Assembly (NCBI RefSeq): GCF_000226115.1
Contig: NC_016458.1
Span: 2,542,001-2,606,000, forward strand
Origin: Thermothielavioides terrestris NRRL 8126
Lineage: Eukaryota > Ascomycota > Sordariomycetes > Sordariales > Chaetomiaceae
Reading direction: 5' to 3'
Length of the DNA stretch: 64,000 nucleotides
Shown here: positions 1 through 11,208 of the stretch, piece by piece
Layout: every line of letters begins with the position of its first letter
Numbering within the stretch: the stretch's first letter is position 1
Position numbers and translations under genes: made by a program
The notes under the pieces: generated by a model
The model's input: only the letters and a program-made list of their open reading frames with translations
Told to the model about the DNA's origin: nothing
The model's database searches: none

Positions 1-64
1 GGCATGAGCAAGCACTGTTCGTCAAAAACACCTTGACAATCCTGCTCTCACACTCTGAACGCAG

Positions 65-304
65 GAAAACACACCCGCAACCTTCCAATGGCGGGGATCC
101 TTCCACGGCCTGATCAAGGGGCATCACAGCGTCTTCTTCAAGGACAGCGAGAAGACGCTCGGCGGAACGACGCTCGTGCACAGCGAGGAGGTCAAGGGCG
201 TGCTGGCTTTCATGTTCAGGAAGAAGGCTAAGCAGGGCAAGGTTACCCAGGAGGCCATCAGGGGGTTCAACAGGGATCTGAAGGCAAGGGCTGAGGCGCT
301 CTGA
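65..304 (+). CDS. SRPBCC / polyketide-cyclase-like protein, 3' exon only
   Basis: This is the last exon of a gene that starts left of the window. An acceptor CAG ends at 64 and the frame is open to TGA at 302-304, giving about 79 residues. The visible protein has a Trp-x-Gly-Ser opening, a GHH.VFF strand, a GGTTLVHSEE strand, a GVLAF segment and a C-terminal helix ending FNRDLKARAEAL. That order matches the C-terminal half of fungal SRPBCC proteins (START/Bet v1-like small-ligand pocket), which typically end with FN.DLK.R.E. No catalytic function can be assigned from this part. The family call rests on remembered pattern only; the exon start rests on the splice signal and on the upstream in-frame stop at 56-58. 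Confidence 0.65.
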   Translation, partial: ENTPATFQWRGSFHGLIKGHHSVFFKDSEKTLGGTTLVHSEEVKGVLAFMFRKKAKQGKVTQEAIRGFNRDLKARAEAL

Positions 305-1169
305 CTGTACTACTGGTGGTTTACTGAATGTCCAGGTAGCTCGGGTTGAAGCCAGGCCGTACAAGGCGTTTGTTTTTCTTCTCGGGATCCAACCCCTCCG
401 TCTCCTGGTTCCGGCATATATGGCACAGAAGCTGCTGCTGCGTCCTTCCTGGAGAACAGTGTTCGGAGAGCGGTCGAGAACTCCCCGCCTCCCGGGGGTG
501 TCCGAGCGAGTGGATTTCAAATTCGGACTCGACTTCCCCTGAACTCGGGATGATAAACCACGGGTTGGAGGGAGCAGCCATCACCAGAGCGGTTTAGCGA
601 AGGCGGCCCCAAAGAGCGACGCCTTTCTAGGTTTTGACATTCTGCGCAGCTTACCTGCCTGTTGCCGAGGGTTCGGATACACCATTCCGGTTGAAGAGTT
701 GCTCGGACTTGGATGTCTTCCCTCCCAACACTGGTGTATTAGCAATTGATCCTACCGCAACGCTGTGGATGTCCAGATAAAGCTGCAGTGTTTATAATTC
801 GGCTCTCGCTCGCCCGAGCTTCGCCAAGCTTTACGCCGAACGAGAGGCGGACTTCGGCTTATCTGGGTGCGAAGCTGCGTGGCCTGTGGGGTAAAACCTG
901 GGGTAATTCTGGGGAAGACATATTCCCGGATTAGCTCCTCGAAGCTATCCCTACTCGATGCTAAACCACCTGCGCTAGCAGCCGACGCTACCGACCCGGT
1001 CTGCTGTGATGACCCGCTGCCATGGCTGCGGAGAGGAGGCTCTCCACCCCGTTCACCCCGTGGGGAAGCCCAGAGTGTTCCATTGGCTCCCTAATTTAGA
1101 GCATCAAGGTTCTGCAGACCACCATCAGGGCTTGAGCTGGAGACAGCTCGGAGCTTATTTCCCCTGGCG
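305..1169. other. Intergenic, upstream region of the RG lyase gene
   Basis: No credible gene is seen; the open frames here have no recognisable protein pattern. The right part is promoter for the lyase gene at 1275. Confidence 0.5.
898..1065 (+). promoter_or_regulatory. Cluster of CreA-type (SYGGRG) motifs upstream of RG lyase
   Basis: CTGGGG occurs at 898-903 and 909-914, GTGGGG at 1060-1065, and the reverse form CTCCAC at 1042-1047. CreA/CRE1 represses plant-polysaccharide enzymes through paired SYGGRG sites in filamentous fungi. Two sites five bases apart, about 370 bp before the start codon of a pectin-degrading enzyme, fit that role. The motif is short and expected by chance in GC-rich DNA, so this is a suggestion. 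Confidence 0.3.
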
Positions 1170-1176
1170 TATATAA
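1170..1176 (+). promoter_or_regulatory. TATA box of the RG lyase gene
   Basis: TATATAA lies 99 bp before the chosen ATG at 1275. It supports starting translation at 1275 rather than at the in-frame ATG near 1197, which would leave almost no leader. Confidence 0.5.
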
Positions 1177-1274
1177 GCGGGCCTGCCCTCTCCTGGATGT
1201 TATCTTCCTGCACTACAACCACGGCGGCCTGCATGCCAACTGAGGTTCTCAGGATCAGCATCTCCTTGCCCAAC

Positions 1275-3280
1275 ATGCGGAGTCTCGCGGTGTCTCTGGC
1301 GGCCTCGCTGCTCGCCAATGTCGCCAATGCCTCGCCCACCAAGAAGGCAACGGCACCGTTCTTGACCTCGATTGGCAACCAGACGTGGGTTATTGGCAAC
1401 GATGTGTGGAACATGACACAGGGCCCGCAGTTTGGCGTCAAGCTTTATTACAAGGACCACGACTGCGTCGGCGATGCTTGGGGCCACTACGTGAGCTACA
1501 GTAGGTTCTTGCCACGCTGGAGAGTCCCGACAGAGATCCGGGTTTGCTCACCAAAGCTCGTTCCAGATGGCGCGGCCGACAATCTCGTCTGGACCTCGGC
1601 AAGCATCGTCAAGAACGGGAAGTACAAGGGCGTCCCTTTCATCGACATCCAGTTCACGTCCGACGTGGGCGACATGCACTGGGTCATCTTCGAGGGCCAG
1701 CACGGCGCGTACCAGTACTTTGTCAACCACAATCTGCCGACCCTCGGGGAGTTCAGGACGCTGTGGCGCCTGGACAACACGACCTTCCCCAAGGGCAGGA
1801 CCGTCGACAAGGACGGCACCCTGCCGCCCCTGAGCGACTACATCGCGGCCAACAAGGTGCAGGACGAGACGTGGCTCGCCCCGGACGGGAAGGGCTACAT
1901 CACCAAGTACGACTGGGCGAGCTGGGTCCGGGAGCAGGATTACTACGGCGTGTACGGCGATGAATTCGGCAGCTGGTACATCAATCCTGGGAAGGTAAGA
2001 CGACGTCCGGTGATTGGAAGTTTGTTCTATTTGCAACAGCACTGAGGACTGACGCTCCGCGCAGGACTACTACAATGGCAACCAACTCAAGCAGGAGTTG
2101 ATGGTAGGCGCGCCTGCATGTGTACTTAGATTCCGCTGTGTTTGTGCTAACGAGCATGGGCAGGTCCATCGCGAATCCTCCACTGGCGACGCTGTCCAGC
2201 TGAACATGGTTCACGGAACGCACTTCATGGTTTCCTCGGCGGACGTCTTCCCAGACGGCAAGATGTGGGGGCCATGGCTGTGGTACCTGGTTTGTCTCCC
2301 AGTGCCCCCCCTCTACTACCCCCTGTTGCAAGCAGTGTTGTTGTTGACAACTCCGCTTTCCCCCCCTCCAACAGAACGACGGCTCCAAGCCCGACGCCGC
2401 CGCTCGCGCAAAGGAAGAGTTCGCCGCGTGGCCGTACGCCTGGCTGGACGACGAAGCCTACCACGCGCGCGGCAAAGTCTCCGGGCGGCTGGTGCTGTCG
2501 GACGGCCGGCCCGCGGCGGGGGCAGCCGTGTTCCTGGGCGACGACGAGCCGACCAAGACGGCGCTGGACATGGGCTCGACGTACTACTACACGACGTACG
2601 CGGACGAGCGGGGCAACTTCGAGTTTGCGGACGTGCGCGCGGCAACCTACGGGCTGCAGGCGTGGTCGCACGGCGGGGAGATCGCCGACGTCAGCACCAG
2701 CCTGCTTCACAACGGCGTCGCGGTGGCCACGGGCAAGACGACGCGGCTCGGCACGCTCGCGTGGGCCGTGTCCAACCGCACGCGCCTCTTCCAGGTCGGC
2801 GACTTCGACCGCTACAGCTACGGCTTCCTGTACGGCGGCGCGCCGCGCCAGCACGCGCTGGTCGCCTCGTGCCCGGCCGACCTGGTCTACCGCGTCGGGA
2901 CGTCCAAGACGGCGGACTGGTGCTTCGGCCAGACGTACCAGGGCAACTGGACGATCGAGTTCGAGGTCGCCGAGGACCCGGCCGCGGCACCGGCGCGGCA
3001 GCCGAACCTGATCGTGTCGCTGGCGGGCTACTCGAGCGGCGCGAGCTCGACCGTCTGGGCGAACGGGCACGTCATCGGGAACATGACGAGCGGCAGTCCG
3101 GAGCTGCAGAACGATCCGTGTCTCTACCGCAGCGCCACCGCAGCGGGCGAGTGGCGGCTGCTGGAGTTCCAGTTCGATCAGAGCGTGCTGCAGAAGGGGC
3201 TGAACACGGTTACGTTCCAGATGACGAGGAACACCACCTGGCATGGGTTCATGTGGGACAGCATCATTCTGGAATGGTGA
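1275..3280 (+). CDS. Secreted rhamnogalacturonan lyase, polysaccharide lyase family 4
   Basis: Exons 1275-1500, 1567-1994, 2065-2103, 2164-2289 and 2375-3280 give 574 residues. The start gives a signal peptide of about 19 residues (MRSLAVSLAASLLANVANA). Removing 1501-1566 restores the family stretch SYNGAADNLVW; that intron is 66 bp and open, so it can be mistaken for coding. The catalytic part carries GDMHWVIFEGQHGAYQYFVN and LGEFRTLWRLD. It is followed by a fibronectin-like domain II (GRLVLSDGRPAAGAAVFLG) and a C-terminal CBM-like domain III ending FMWDSIILEW, the usual three-domain order of PL4. Such enzymes cut the rhamnose-galacturonate backbone of pectin by beta-elimination outside the cell. 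Several N-x-S/T sites suggest glycosylation. It is somewhat shorter than the 600-660 residues of better-known PL4 members. Confidence 0.9.
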
Positions 3281-4016
3281 CGCGGCAGGGGAGAAGGACA
3301 GCTAGCAGCTCGTTGCTGTGATATGGGAGTAGAGCAACACGGACACAGAATTGAACGCCACGCGGTCTGAATCTGACCGTGGGGAAGTGGATATTGGACG
3401 TAAGGCCGACTAGGCAATCCCCTTCACCTGAAGTATGGCAGCGGCGTACGAGGTATGCACAGAGACACCCAGACTGCGCCGCCAAGTGGCTGATGACTAC
3501 TTCTTGGAAGCTGCATATCTAGCACCAAACTCCCAGGTCGTTGCCGTGCAAGACTCACTTTCGCACGCTGCGGTCGACGTGTACTGTGTGTAGAATCTTC
3601 TGATCCTCCCCTGAATACCCTAGTGGTGGCTGCAGCTGTGTTGGAGCGAGATGCTGCGCCATAGCGTGGTGCCAGAGCAGATTTGTGTCTACGGAAGCAG
3701 TACGCTCCAGAAAGCTAGATAGTACTCCCAACACCTAATTGTCTGATCAATATGTGAGACGATCGGATTCTGCGTTGGGGTGTATGTCTGTAGCCCCTCC
3801 AAAAAGGGGCCAGCTAAGGTATCCGCGGAGACCCAGACCCTGATCAATACCAAGGCCACCGTCTCCTCGCCTTTCCTTCAGTTCAATCTATCATATATTC
3901 TGGCAACCTGTCTTTGACCTCCAGATTCTCGCAGCAAAGGGTTGTGCAAGTGGCTGTGTCATTTGCTGATTTGAAAAATTGTCCTTTCGGTGGCAGTTTT
4001 CAAGAAACGAGAGAAA
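3281..4016. other. Intergenic between RG lyase and tRNA-Gly
   Basis: Probable 3' UTR of the lyase gene and 5' flank of the tRNA. Nothing else is recognised. Confidence 0.5.
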
Positions 4017-4087
4017 GCGTCAGTGGTTTAGTGGTAAAATCCATCGTTGCCATCGATGGGCCCCGCGTTCGATTCGCGGCTGACGCA
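4017..4087 (+). tRNA. tRNA-Gly, anticodon GCC
   Basis: A 71-base cloverleaf. Acceptor GCGTCAG (4017-4023) pairs with CTGACGC (4080-4086), with discriminator A at 4087. The D arm contains TAGTGGTAAAA. The anticodon stem CATCG/CGATG encloses loop TTGCCAT, with anticodon GCC at 4049-4051. The T stem CCGCG/CGCGG encloses TTCGATT. No intron is present. The internal A and B promoter boxes are intact. This is the standard eukaryotic tRNA-Gly(GCC) sequence with few changes. Confidence 0.96.
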
Positions 4088-4260
4088 CAGTTTTTGACGG
4101 TCATCTGCTTTTTGACACCTGAGACATCAATCGCAGTGGCTGCTGAGATTTCCCAATAAAATTCTCCTTTTTTACTGCCCGGACTCTCTTGCACCATCTA
4201 CTTACCGCCTATCGTAGTGTACAAGGCGCGGACGCGGCCAGCCAACCCGCACGACACCGC

Positions 4261-4926
4261 TCACGACGTCCTCTTCTCGGCCGCGACCTCGGCCGCCGAA
4301 GCCGGGATCATCTCCTCGGCGGCGGGACCCGTGCCCCTGACGCCGCGCTCGACGCCCTCAGGCAGGTCGGCGCCGAGGGCGCGCGCGCGGCCCTCGACGG
4401 TCTCGTCCGAGGTCGAGGCGGTGGCGCCGACGCCCTCGAGCCCGCTGCGCTCCTTCTTGCGCTTGCCCGCGTGCATCTTGGGCTCGCCCTTGCGGCCCGG
4501 CATCTGGCTGTGCGCCTCCCGCCCCGTCTGGCCCTGCATCGGCCGCGCGAACGTCGACTGGCTGTATACCTCGCCGCTGGTCGCGCCGGGCATGTCGAGC
4601 GCCCCCGTGCGCCCGCCCGTCTCCGCCGTCGCGTCCGGGTTCAGCGCCTGCCCCGGGACCTCGTGGATCGGGTTCGGCTGGTAGCTGTCCTCTTTGGGCG
4701 CGGTGCCCGGCGGGTAGGTCTTGGCGCGGAATTCGGGCACGGCCTCGTTGCCGACTTGCTGGCCGAGTTGGTGCTGAGGGGTAGTTATGCGGTGTTAGAT
4801 GGTGGCAGACGGAGAATTGATTGGGCGGTGGGCCCGACTTACACCCGAGGTCGTCAAGGGCTGTGCCGGCGGCACGCTGGAGTGAAACTGGCCTTGGTTG
4901 CCGACTGAATCCGGGTTGGCAGACAT
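4261..4926 (-). CDS. Conserved fungal protein of unknown function
   Basis: Two exons on the minus strand, 4926-4843 and 4773-4261, give 198 residues. The intron (4774-4842) has donor GTAAGT and acceptor CTCAG. The start MSANPDSVGNQ is the first ATG in frame. The protein is hydrophilic and looks disordered, rich in Gly, Glu, Pro and Ala, with a conserved-looking block VPEFRAKTYPPGTAPKEDSY and NPIHEVPGQALNPD, and a basic GKRKKE patch near the middle. There is no signal peptide, membrane span or known domain. Proteins of this appearance are common as unannotated genes in Sordariomycetes. It is divergent from the GH17 gene at 6811, with a 1.9-kb gap between them. Confidence 0.65.
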
Positions 4927-6810
4927 GGTGGCGTGTTCTGGATTCGTTCGAGATCTCTGCCGAAACTTTGTGGGAATGCTGTACTAATATCAACCTCACA
5001 ATGTCTCAGTTTTCACGAGCGATTAATGGACCCTGAATGCTGCCGTTTGCAGGAGAGAGCATATTTGAGGTATTGAATCAGGCACTTAAAGTATCGTCTA
5101 GCTGCCCGTGGTCTATGATATCACTTGCCCGCTGCTCTGCGTCATGCTGTGGGACGCTCCCTGTATACTCCGTGTACCGTTGTACTGTAATGTTACACCA
5201 CCCGACACGAGGGGTCGATTCCTCCTCAGTAACTAATGTAAATAGTGCCTTTCAACATAAAGAAATGCCCGCTTGCTGTTCCACTATCAATGTTCATGGC
5301 AGTTATTGTTGTCTTCATCAGCTTTCCATGAATGGACAGAATTCAACCTCCAGATTGTGTTGACTGTCGTGCCGGGCTTGAAGCACCAGCATTTGGCTAG
5401 AGCGTTCCAGGTTGTTTCTGGAAACTGAAGAGACATCGGCATGAACGGCATAGTTACAGAGCTGCCCGTAATCCCTCCCAGTAAAACCTGAAACCTCGCA
5501 CATCCAACAGTCGAGCAAGGTGAAAAACACCCAACATGTTCACAGCGTTTCCAACAAGCATTGTTGGTTGCTGTTGTGTCCCGAGGCACCGCAGCTTAGT
5601 TATGATGTAATGTGCCGGAGCTTGGAGGGGGACTGGGAGCAGCTGAGTGCTCCGTACACCTAACAGCCCGGGCCAGGCTGTTACGAGAACGTACTGCGGA
5701 GTGGACATGTATACTACACTACCGTACGAGCCAGCCAATGCCAAACCTCCTCACCCGGAACAAGACCACTCCCCGTCCGAACGCATCGATGAATGCACAA
5801 AGAAGTTGAATAACGTGGAGTTACACGGCGGAGGCATAGACGTGATTGGATACCTGGCATGAACACAACATGACGGAAGCATGCAGTCGACCGTTCCCGT
5901 CCTCGTGCTGTGGCACGAGTCCTCTCCGCGAGTGTTGGGATCGCGACATGGCCAAATGGGGGGCGCAGCGCGACACACCACGACCCCTCAGAGTTCTCGC
6001 CGAGGGCAGATGCATCCGGTGAATCATGAAACACGAGGGCTGAATTGAGATCGGTGTGTGCTGGCGGCGCCGCAGAAAGCCACTGCCAGGGGGGTGGGGC
6101 AGAGGCTTGCGCAGCCTGGCCCGCTGCCCAGCCAACCGTTTCCAGCCAATCGCGCTGCGCTTTGCCGTTTTGAGCAATGCATCCCAACTTCAGCCGTAGC
6201 TTCCTGCCACAGTCTGGCGTTGGTGCTGACAGGCGCCAGGACAGGGCCCCAAGCCGTTGCAGGTCGAGGCTTGGATCCCCGTCCGAAAATGGTCTGCAGC
6301 CCTTCCTTGGCAGAGCAACACTTGTTTCTTTCTCTCGTTACTTGTTCACCTTCAACCTTTCCAACGATTTTCTTTACTCCTTGACTTGACACCTACGTCC
6401 GCCCCTCGTTTCGCGACTCCAGCTTTTCGCCGGTCAGCGTTGGTTAACTTGAGGGGAGGGGTTCGAAGCGTCGTCTCCCAGTTGTTCCAGGCAACGAACC
6501 GGGGGGTCGCAGCCCAAATACGAGGGCCCCGGCCGAAAGGGCCTGCTGAGCCACTTTGCTCTCCGACACGAGTCCCACCAAGCCACGGCGGTCACCTCGA
6601 AGCGCCTGGTTTTGCTCGATTGAGCCCGCAAATTTCGATTCCCCTTTTGCTTGCCGAAAACGAGCCCATTTCGAGCCAAGAAAAGAGGTCACGCGTTCCG
6701 CAGTCTGTCGAAACAATCTGCGATACTCTGGTGGAGAACGGAACTGAGCGGCCAGCGACCGGTGATCCTCGCGCCGCGCTGCGCCCCGTCTCAACTCCCA
6801 ATTTGCCATC
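4927..6810. other. Divergent promoter region and probable long leader of the GH17 gene
   Basis: About 1.9 kb between two divergent starts. The 300 bp before 6811 is pyrimidine-rich in patches, as expected of a fungal 5' leader. A 346-codon frame from 6257 to 7297 overlaps the GH17 coding region in another frame and has no protein-like pattern. No gene is called. Confidence 0.5.
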
Positions 6811-9129
6811 ATGGCGCAGCCGCGGTACTATTCAGAAGACGACATGGCCGATGAGCGCCAGCCCCTGGGTGCCTCGATCCCGCCGTCTCCTCCCCGCCAT
6901 CGGCAACAATACCAGCAACAGCAACCGTACAGATACCCACCAGACCGCTACGCTCCGCCGTCGCATTTTCGGCCCGGAGCCCACCCCGACTCGTCGTTCG
7001 AAAGACTGCGCGACCAAAGACGATACAGCCAGGAGCCCGCGATCGGGCCGCGGGGCGCCCCTGCACCGTACGCTACCGCCGCCAACGCACCCATCGGCCA
7101 GGGACAAGCAGACGCCGTGTCGCCCGTGTCTCCACTCCAAGAGTCCCCACAGCGCGACCCGGACGGACGCTACTGGGGCCAGGGGACCTCGTATCCGCCG
7201 CCTGTCCAGCGCCGACTTTCTCACCAGAGCACCGTCACCCCAGGCTCCGACAACTTCAGCAACGCGGCTGCCGGGGGCGTGGCCGGGATCGCCCTGAGCG
7301 TCGCAGAACAGAACGCCCGGGAAAGCGGCCTCAACGCAATACACGGCTATCAAGGCCAAGAACCAGGACCAGCACCAGGACAAGCGTACGGCGATCGAGG
7401 CATGCTGTCGCCCCACGACCACTACACGCCCGACAGGAATTCACACTCCAGCTTACAAGCCCTGAACGCCGCGGCCCCGGGCCCCGGGTACTCGACGCCG
7501 GGGCAGCGGACGTCGGGGATAGGCGACATCTATATGGATGATCCTTACCAGAACCTCTCGCGCCACCAGGACTCGACGCTGGGCATCGTCAACCCCAACG
7601 ACATCGCGGACGACGGCGACGACGGGCTCGAATACGGCCGGAGAGGGCCGCGGACTAGCATGCTCAGCCTCGGATCCAGCCACAAGGGCCGCGACGGCGC
7701 CGCTGCCGCGGGCGGGGCGGCCGCCGGCGGGGTGCTGGGAGGCCTGATCGGCCGGAACGGGAGCGGGAACGTGAGCAACCAGTACGCCCCGGTGAACAAC
7801 GGCGTCATCAGCGACCGCGCCTCCGGAGGGTCGGGATCGGGATCGGGATTCGGACCAGGTTCCGGACCAGGTTCGGGAATGGGAGCCGCAGGCGTGTACA
7901 ACGCCGCCCCCGTCGGCGTCGGCGTCGGCAGCGAGAAGGCCGCTTGGCAAGCTGCAGGCGTATCCAAGAGCAGCACCCGCGGCAAGAAGTGGAGGATAGC
8001 GATCATCGTGCTCGTCCTGCTCGCCATCATCGCGGGAATCGTGCTCGGCGTCCTATTCGGCGCCGTCTTCAAGGGCAAGCGCGTCGGCAGCGACAACAGC
8101 GGCGGCTCGTCGTCCGACACGGCGACGGCCGCCGGCGACACGCAGGCGAACGGCGACCTCGGCGCCGACTCCGCCGAGATCCAGGCGCTCATGAACAACC
8201 CGAACCTGCGCAAGGTCTTCCCGGGCATCGACTACACGCCGCTCAACACGCAGTTCCCGGCCTGCCTCTCCAACCCGCCGTCGCAGAACAACGTCACGCG
8301 CGACCTGGCCGTGCTCTCGCAGCTGACCAACGTGGTGCGGCTGTACGGCACGGACTGCAACCAGACCGAGATGCTGATCCACGCGATCGACCGGCTGAAC
8401 CTCAAGGGCAAGGTCAAGATCTGGCTGGGCGTGTGGCAGGACAACAACGCGACCACCAACGAGCGGCAGCTGAGCCAGATGTGGAACATCGTGGACAAGT
8501 ACGACGCCGAATACTTCATGGGCGCCATCGTGGCCAACGAGATCCTCTTCCGGCAGCAGATGACGGTCACGCAGCTGGGCGAGCTGCTGGACGAGGTGCG
8601 GACCAACATGACGCGGCGCGGCCTCTCGCTGCCCGTGGCGACCAGCGACCTGGGCGACAACTGGACGCCGACGCTGGCGAGCCAGAGCGACGCCATCATG
8701 GCCAACATCCACCCCTTCTTCGCCGGCACCAAGGCCACCGAGGCGGCCGACTGGACCATGTACTTCTGGGGCAACAAGACGGAAGGCTTCCTCAAGAAGG
8801 ACAAGTCCATGAACATCATCTCCGAGACGGGCTGGCCGTCGCAGGGCGGCACCGATTGCGGCACCGACCAGATCACCGTCTGCCCGGACGCCGCCGTCGC
8901 CGGCATCGACGAGCTCAACACCTTCATGGCCGACTTTGTCTGCCGCTCGCTCGACCAGGGCACCAACTACTTCTGGTTCGAGGCCTTCGACGAGCCGTGG
9001 AAGATCCAGTTCGACACGCCCGGAAAGGAGTGGGAGGACCACTGGGGCTTGCTGACCGTCGACCGGAAGCTGAAGGACGGGGTCAACATCCCGGACTGCG
9101 GGGGGAAGCGCGTGTCGGAGTTTTCATAG
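6811..9129 (+). CDS. btgC: Glucan endo-1,3-beta-glucosidase, GH17, type II membrane form (btgC-like)
   Basis: A single-exon gene of 772 residues. Residues 1-390 are a Pro/Gln/Gly/Ser-rich cytoplasmic part with a GS/GPGSGPGSG run near 340. A membrane span follows at about 392-420 (WRIAIIVLVLLAIIAGIVL), flanked by Lys on both sides with no cleavable signal, as in type II proteins. The GH17 barrel starts near 463, with VVRLYGTDCNQ, then VANEILF (acid/base Glu577) and ISETGWPSQG (nucleophile Glu672), 95 residues apart as expected. The end is NYFWFEAFDEPWK...HWGLL. The family acts on beta-1,3-glucan in the wall during expansion and septation. The architecture matches Aspergillus BtgC, though the tail here is longer than the ~680 residues usual there. 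Confidence 0.92.
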   Translation: MAQPRYYSEDDMADERQPLGASIPPSPPRHRQQYQQQQPYRYPPDRYAPPSHFRPGAHPDSSFERLRDQRRYSQEPAIGPRGAPAPYATAANAPIGQGQADAVSPVSPLQESPQRDPDGRYWGQGTSYPPPVQRRLSHQSTVTPGSDNFSNAAAGGVAGIALSVAEQNARESGLNAIHGYQGQEPGPAPGQAYGDRGMLSPHDHYTPDRNSHSSLQALNAAAPGPGYSTPGQRTSGIGDIYMDDPYQNLSRHQDSTLGIVNPNDIADDGDDGLEYGRRGPRTSMLSLGSSHKGRDGAAAAGGAAAGGVLGGLIGRNGSGNVSNQYAPVNNGVISDRASGGSGSGSGFGPGSGPGSGMGAAGVYNAAPVGVGVGSEKAAWQAAGVSKSSTRGKKWRIAIIVLVLLAIIAGIVLGVLFGAVFKGKRVGSDNSGGSSSDTATAAGDTQANGDLGADSAEIQALMNNPNLRKVFPGIDYTPLNTQFPACLSNPPSQNNVTRDLAVLSQLTNVVRLYGTDCNQTEMLIHAIDRLNLKGKVKIWLGVWQDNNATTNERQLSQMWNIVDKYDAEYFMGAIVANEILFRQQMTVTQLGELLDEVRTNMTRRGLSLPVATSDLGDNWTPTLASQSDAIMANIHPFFAGTKATEAADWTMYFWGNKTEGFLKKDKSMNIISETGWPSQGGTDCGTDQITVCPDAAVAGIDELNTFMADFVCRSLDQGTNYFWFEAFDEPWKIQFDTPGKEWEDHWGLLTVDRKLKDGVNIPDCGGKRVSEFS

Positions 9130-11208
9130 TACCTTTGGTACTCCCCCTTTTTCTCTTTTCTCTCTCTTTCTCTCTCGCAGCGGAGCCGCACCTATGGAGG
9201 TATCCTTCGACTTTATCGTTGCATCATGCCGTGTATTTGTTTCATGGTCACGTCCAGTAGGGGGTGGCCCTAGTTTTGGCTTCCCAGGTATGGGGCTGTG
9301 TATATTGCCCAGGTTGGGACGCGGGGACGCGATGCCTTGCGGTCGAGCATGTTTTGGTTACAACGAACGCGCGGAATATCGGGACATCGTTGTCAGCGGT
9401 TAGCATTGCTTCCATGGGATGGCTGGGATGACAGATGATTTCGGCGTCTTGATATCAGCACTTGTAATAACATGGCGCTTGCTATGCAAGGATCTTGCCG
9501 TATGCGTTCTCTTTAGCCCAATGATTGTCGGAGTGTATCCTCGATGTAGGTGTGTCGCTGTACAGTTCCGGCGGTTCTGGAGGACCAGGGCTGAGCCGCT
9601 GACGCGTCCAACGGACTTGGAAAGTGGTCAATGAGAGGTGGCATGTCGAGCGAGGCGGGCACAGCGAAGCACCGGCCAGGTGGACGTCTCCTGCTGACGA
9701 TAAGAGAGACGACGAGGAGGCTCTTTGCGTCCGAGCTTACCCGCTCCTCCTAGGATTGGGTTGTTTTTAGATCCGTTACACGGCATTGCTTGAGGAGTTC
9801 CCGGCCGCCTTTGCCGTGGCTTACGTCTGTGCTACAACGCATCCCCATCGTCTGAACTCCCTCGAATGCAGCCACTGGTCCAAATGGGCTGACGAAATCA
9901 GGCATGGTGATGTCCAACTTCTTAACGGTCTTATCGAGCATCTTGACAGGGTGGTAACCTGGCAGATGCCATGGCTCATGGAACGCTTGCTTCCAGCAGA
10001 CGACTCAGCTCCAAATCGTTTACCGACCCCAGCATTCCCAGCGCCCATATCATGTCCGCGTTATCGACGTTAAGGCGGTCCAACAAATAGTTATGCATGT
10101 GACAACCAGGTTTCGCCGTTGCCCGGTTGCTGTTTTTGCCTAAATTCCCATCACACACCTTTCGAGTGAGGGAGGCAAATCGCATTCGTGGCCTGATCCT
10201 GACTGACATCTCGCCGGAAAGCACTCGCACTTTCTTGCTTCGCGAGATCGCGAGGAAGTCTGAGCGCTTGACCCTGAAGCCTGCACGTTCATCTTTCGCG
10301 TCGCGGAGTTGTTTTACCGACCATTCGGCAAAACGGGCAAGCGAGTGTGGGGGTGCTGACAAAGGTCCCCAAGTCCTCGGCCAGCCGTGCAAAGCGTGCG
10401 CCGCAGCAGCGCTCGGGTTGGTCCGGCAGGGTGCCACGGCGAGGAGCCGACTGACCGCTCTCTCGTCCATGGAATCGGTGCTGACAGGTGGGTCATTGCT
10501 TGGTCACGCGTGGCAGGTGAGCCGGTTTTCTCTTCTTCTGGTGCTTCCCGTCCCGGAGATAAGCTAGGGTCACTATCACGCAAGGCGTGGGCGGCAAGTT
10601 GCTGCAGACGGTGCGGACCTGCGGTGAGCAGCAAAAAAAAAGGGCAAAGGCCGCTAGGGAAACAAACGGGATTCGTTCTGGGCCAGAGTGGCCCAGAAGG
10701 AGTGGGCCAACTGCGCTGCAGCATACAGCAATCTGTTGGCGGCATCTTGCAGCGCAGTTAACGTGATGTCTAGTGATGGGGCAGGGCTGCACGGGGTCAT
10801 GCACGTACCCACGCGAAGGTGTGTCGTCTTGCGGAATTTGCTGCCCGAGAGCAGCCGAGAGATGGGGCAGAGGGGACCCTCTCGAGCCAACCGCAGGCCG
10901 GTTGTCAGCGTGGGTGCAGGAGCGGTATAGCGCGCTCCCAGACACTTGAGGCTGTACTGGCATCCTTCAGTACCCGGCTAGCTGGAAAAGATGGGGCGCT
11001 TGGCCGCATGGGAAGTCGACTTATCTTTGCGCGATCCCGCATGTGTCAAAGTGATCGAGCTTGGGTCACAGACGAACGACAGGGTTGAGCTCGAAAGTTG
11101 GGGAGGATATCACTCGCCAGCGCCCCCACGTCAAATCATTGGGGCATTTATCCCTCTCACTTTTCCCTTTCAGCTTGAATTGAGGGCGGCCCGGGGGACG
11201 AGGCATGG
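9130..11208. other. 2.1-kb intergenic region
   Basis: It begins with a CT-rich stretch (9131-9180) just after the GH17 stop, probably 3' UTR. The minus-strand frame 9976-10470 reads 164 codons but has no family pattern and no visible splice partners. No gene is called. Confidence 0.4.

Noticed and set aside
1501..1566. Coding readthrough SRFLPRWRVPTEIRV in the RG lyase
   Set aside because: It is a 66-bp intron that happens to be open; removing it restores the family sequence.
6257..7297. 346-codon plus-strand frame overlapping the GH17 start
   Set aside because: Arg/Pro/Ser-rich shadow of GC-rich DNA; the GH17 frame explains the overlap and has clear domains.
9976..10470. 164-codon minus-strand frame between GH17 and amidoligase
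   Set aside because: No family pattern, promoter or splice context.
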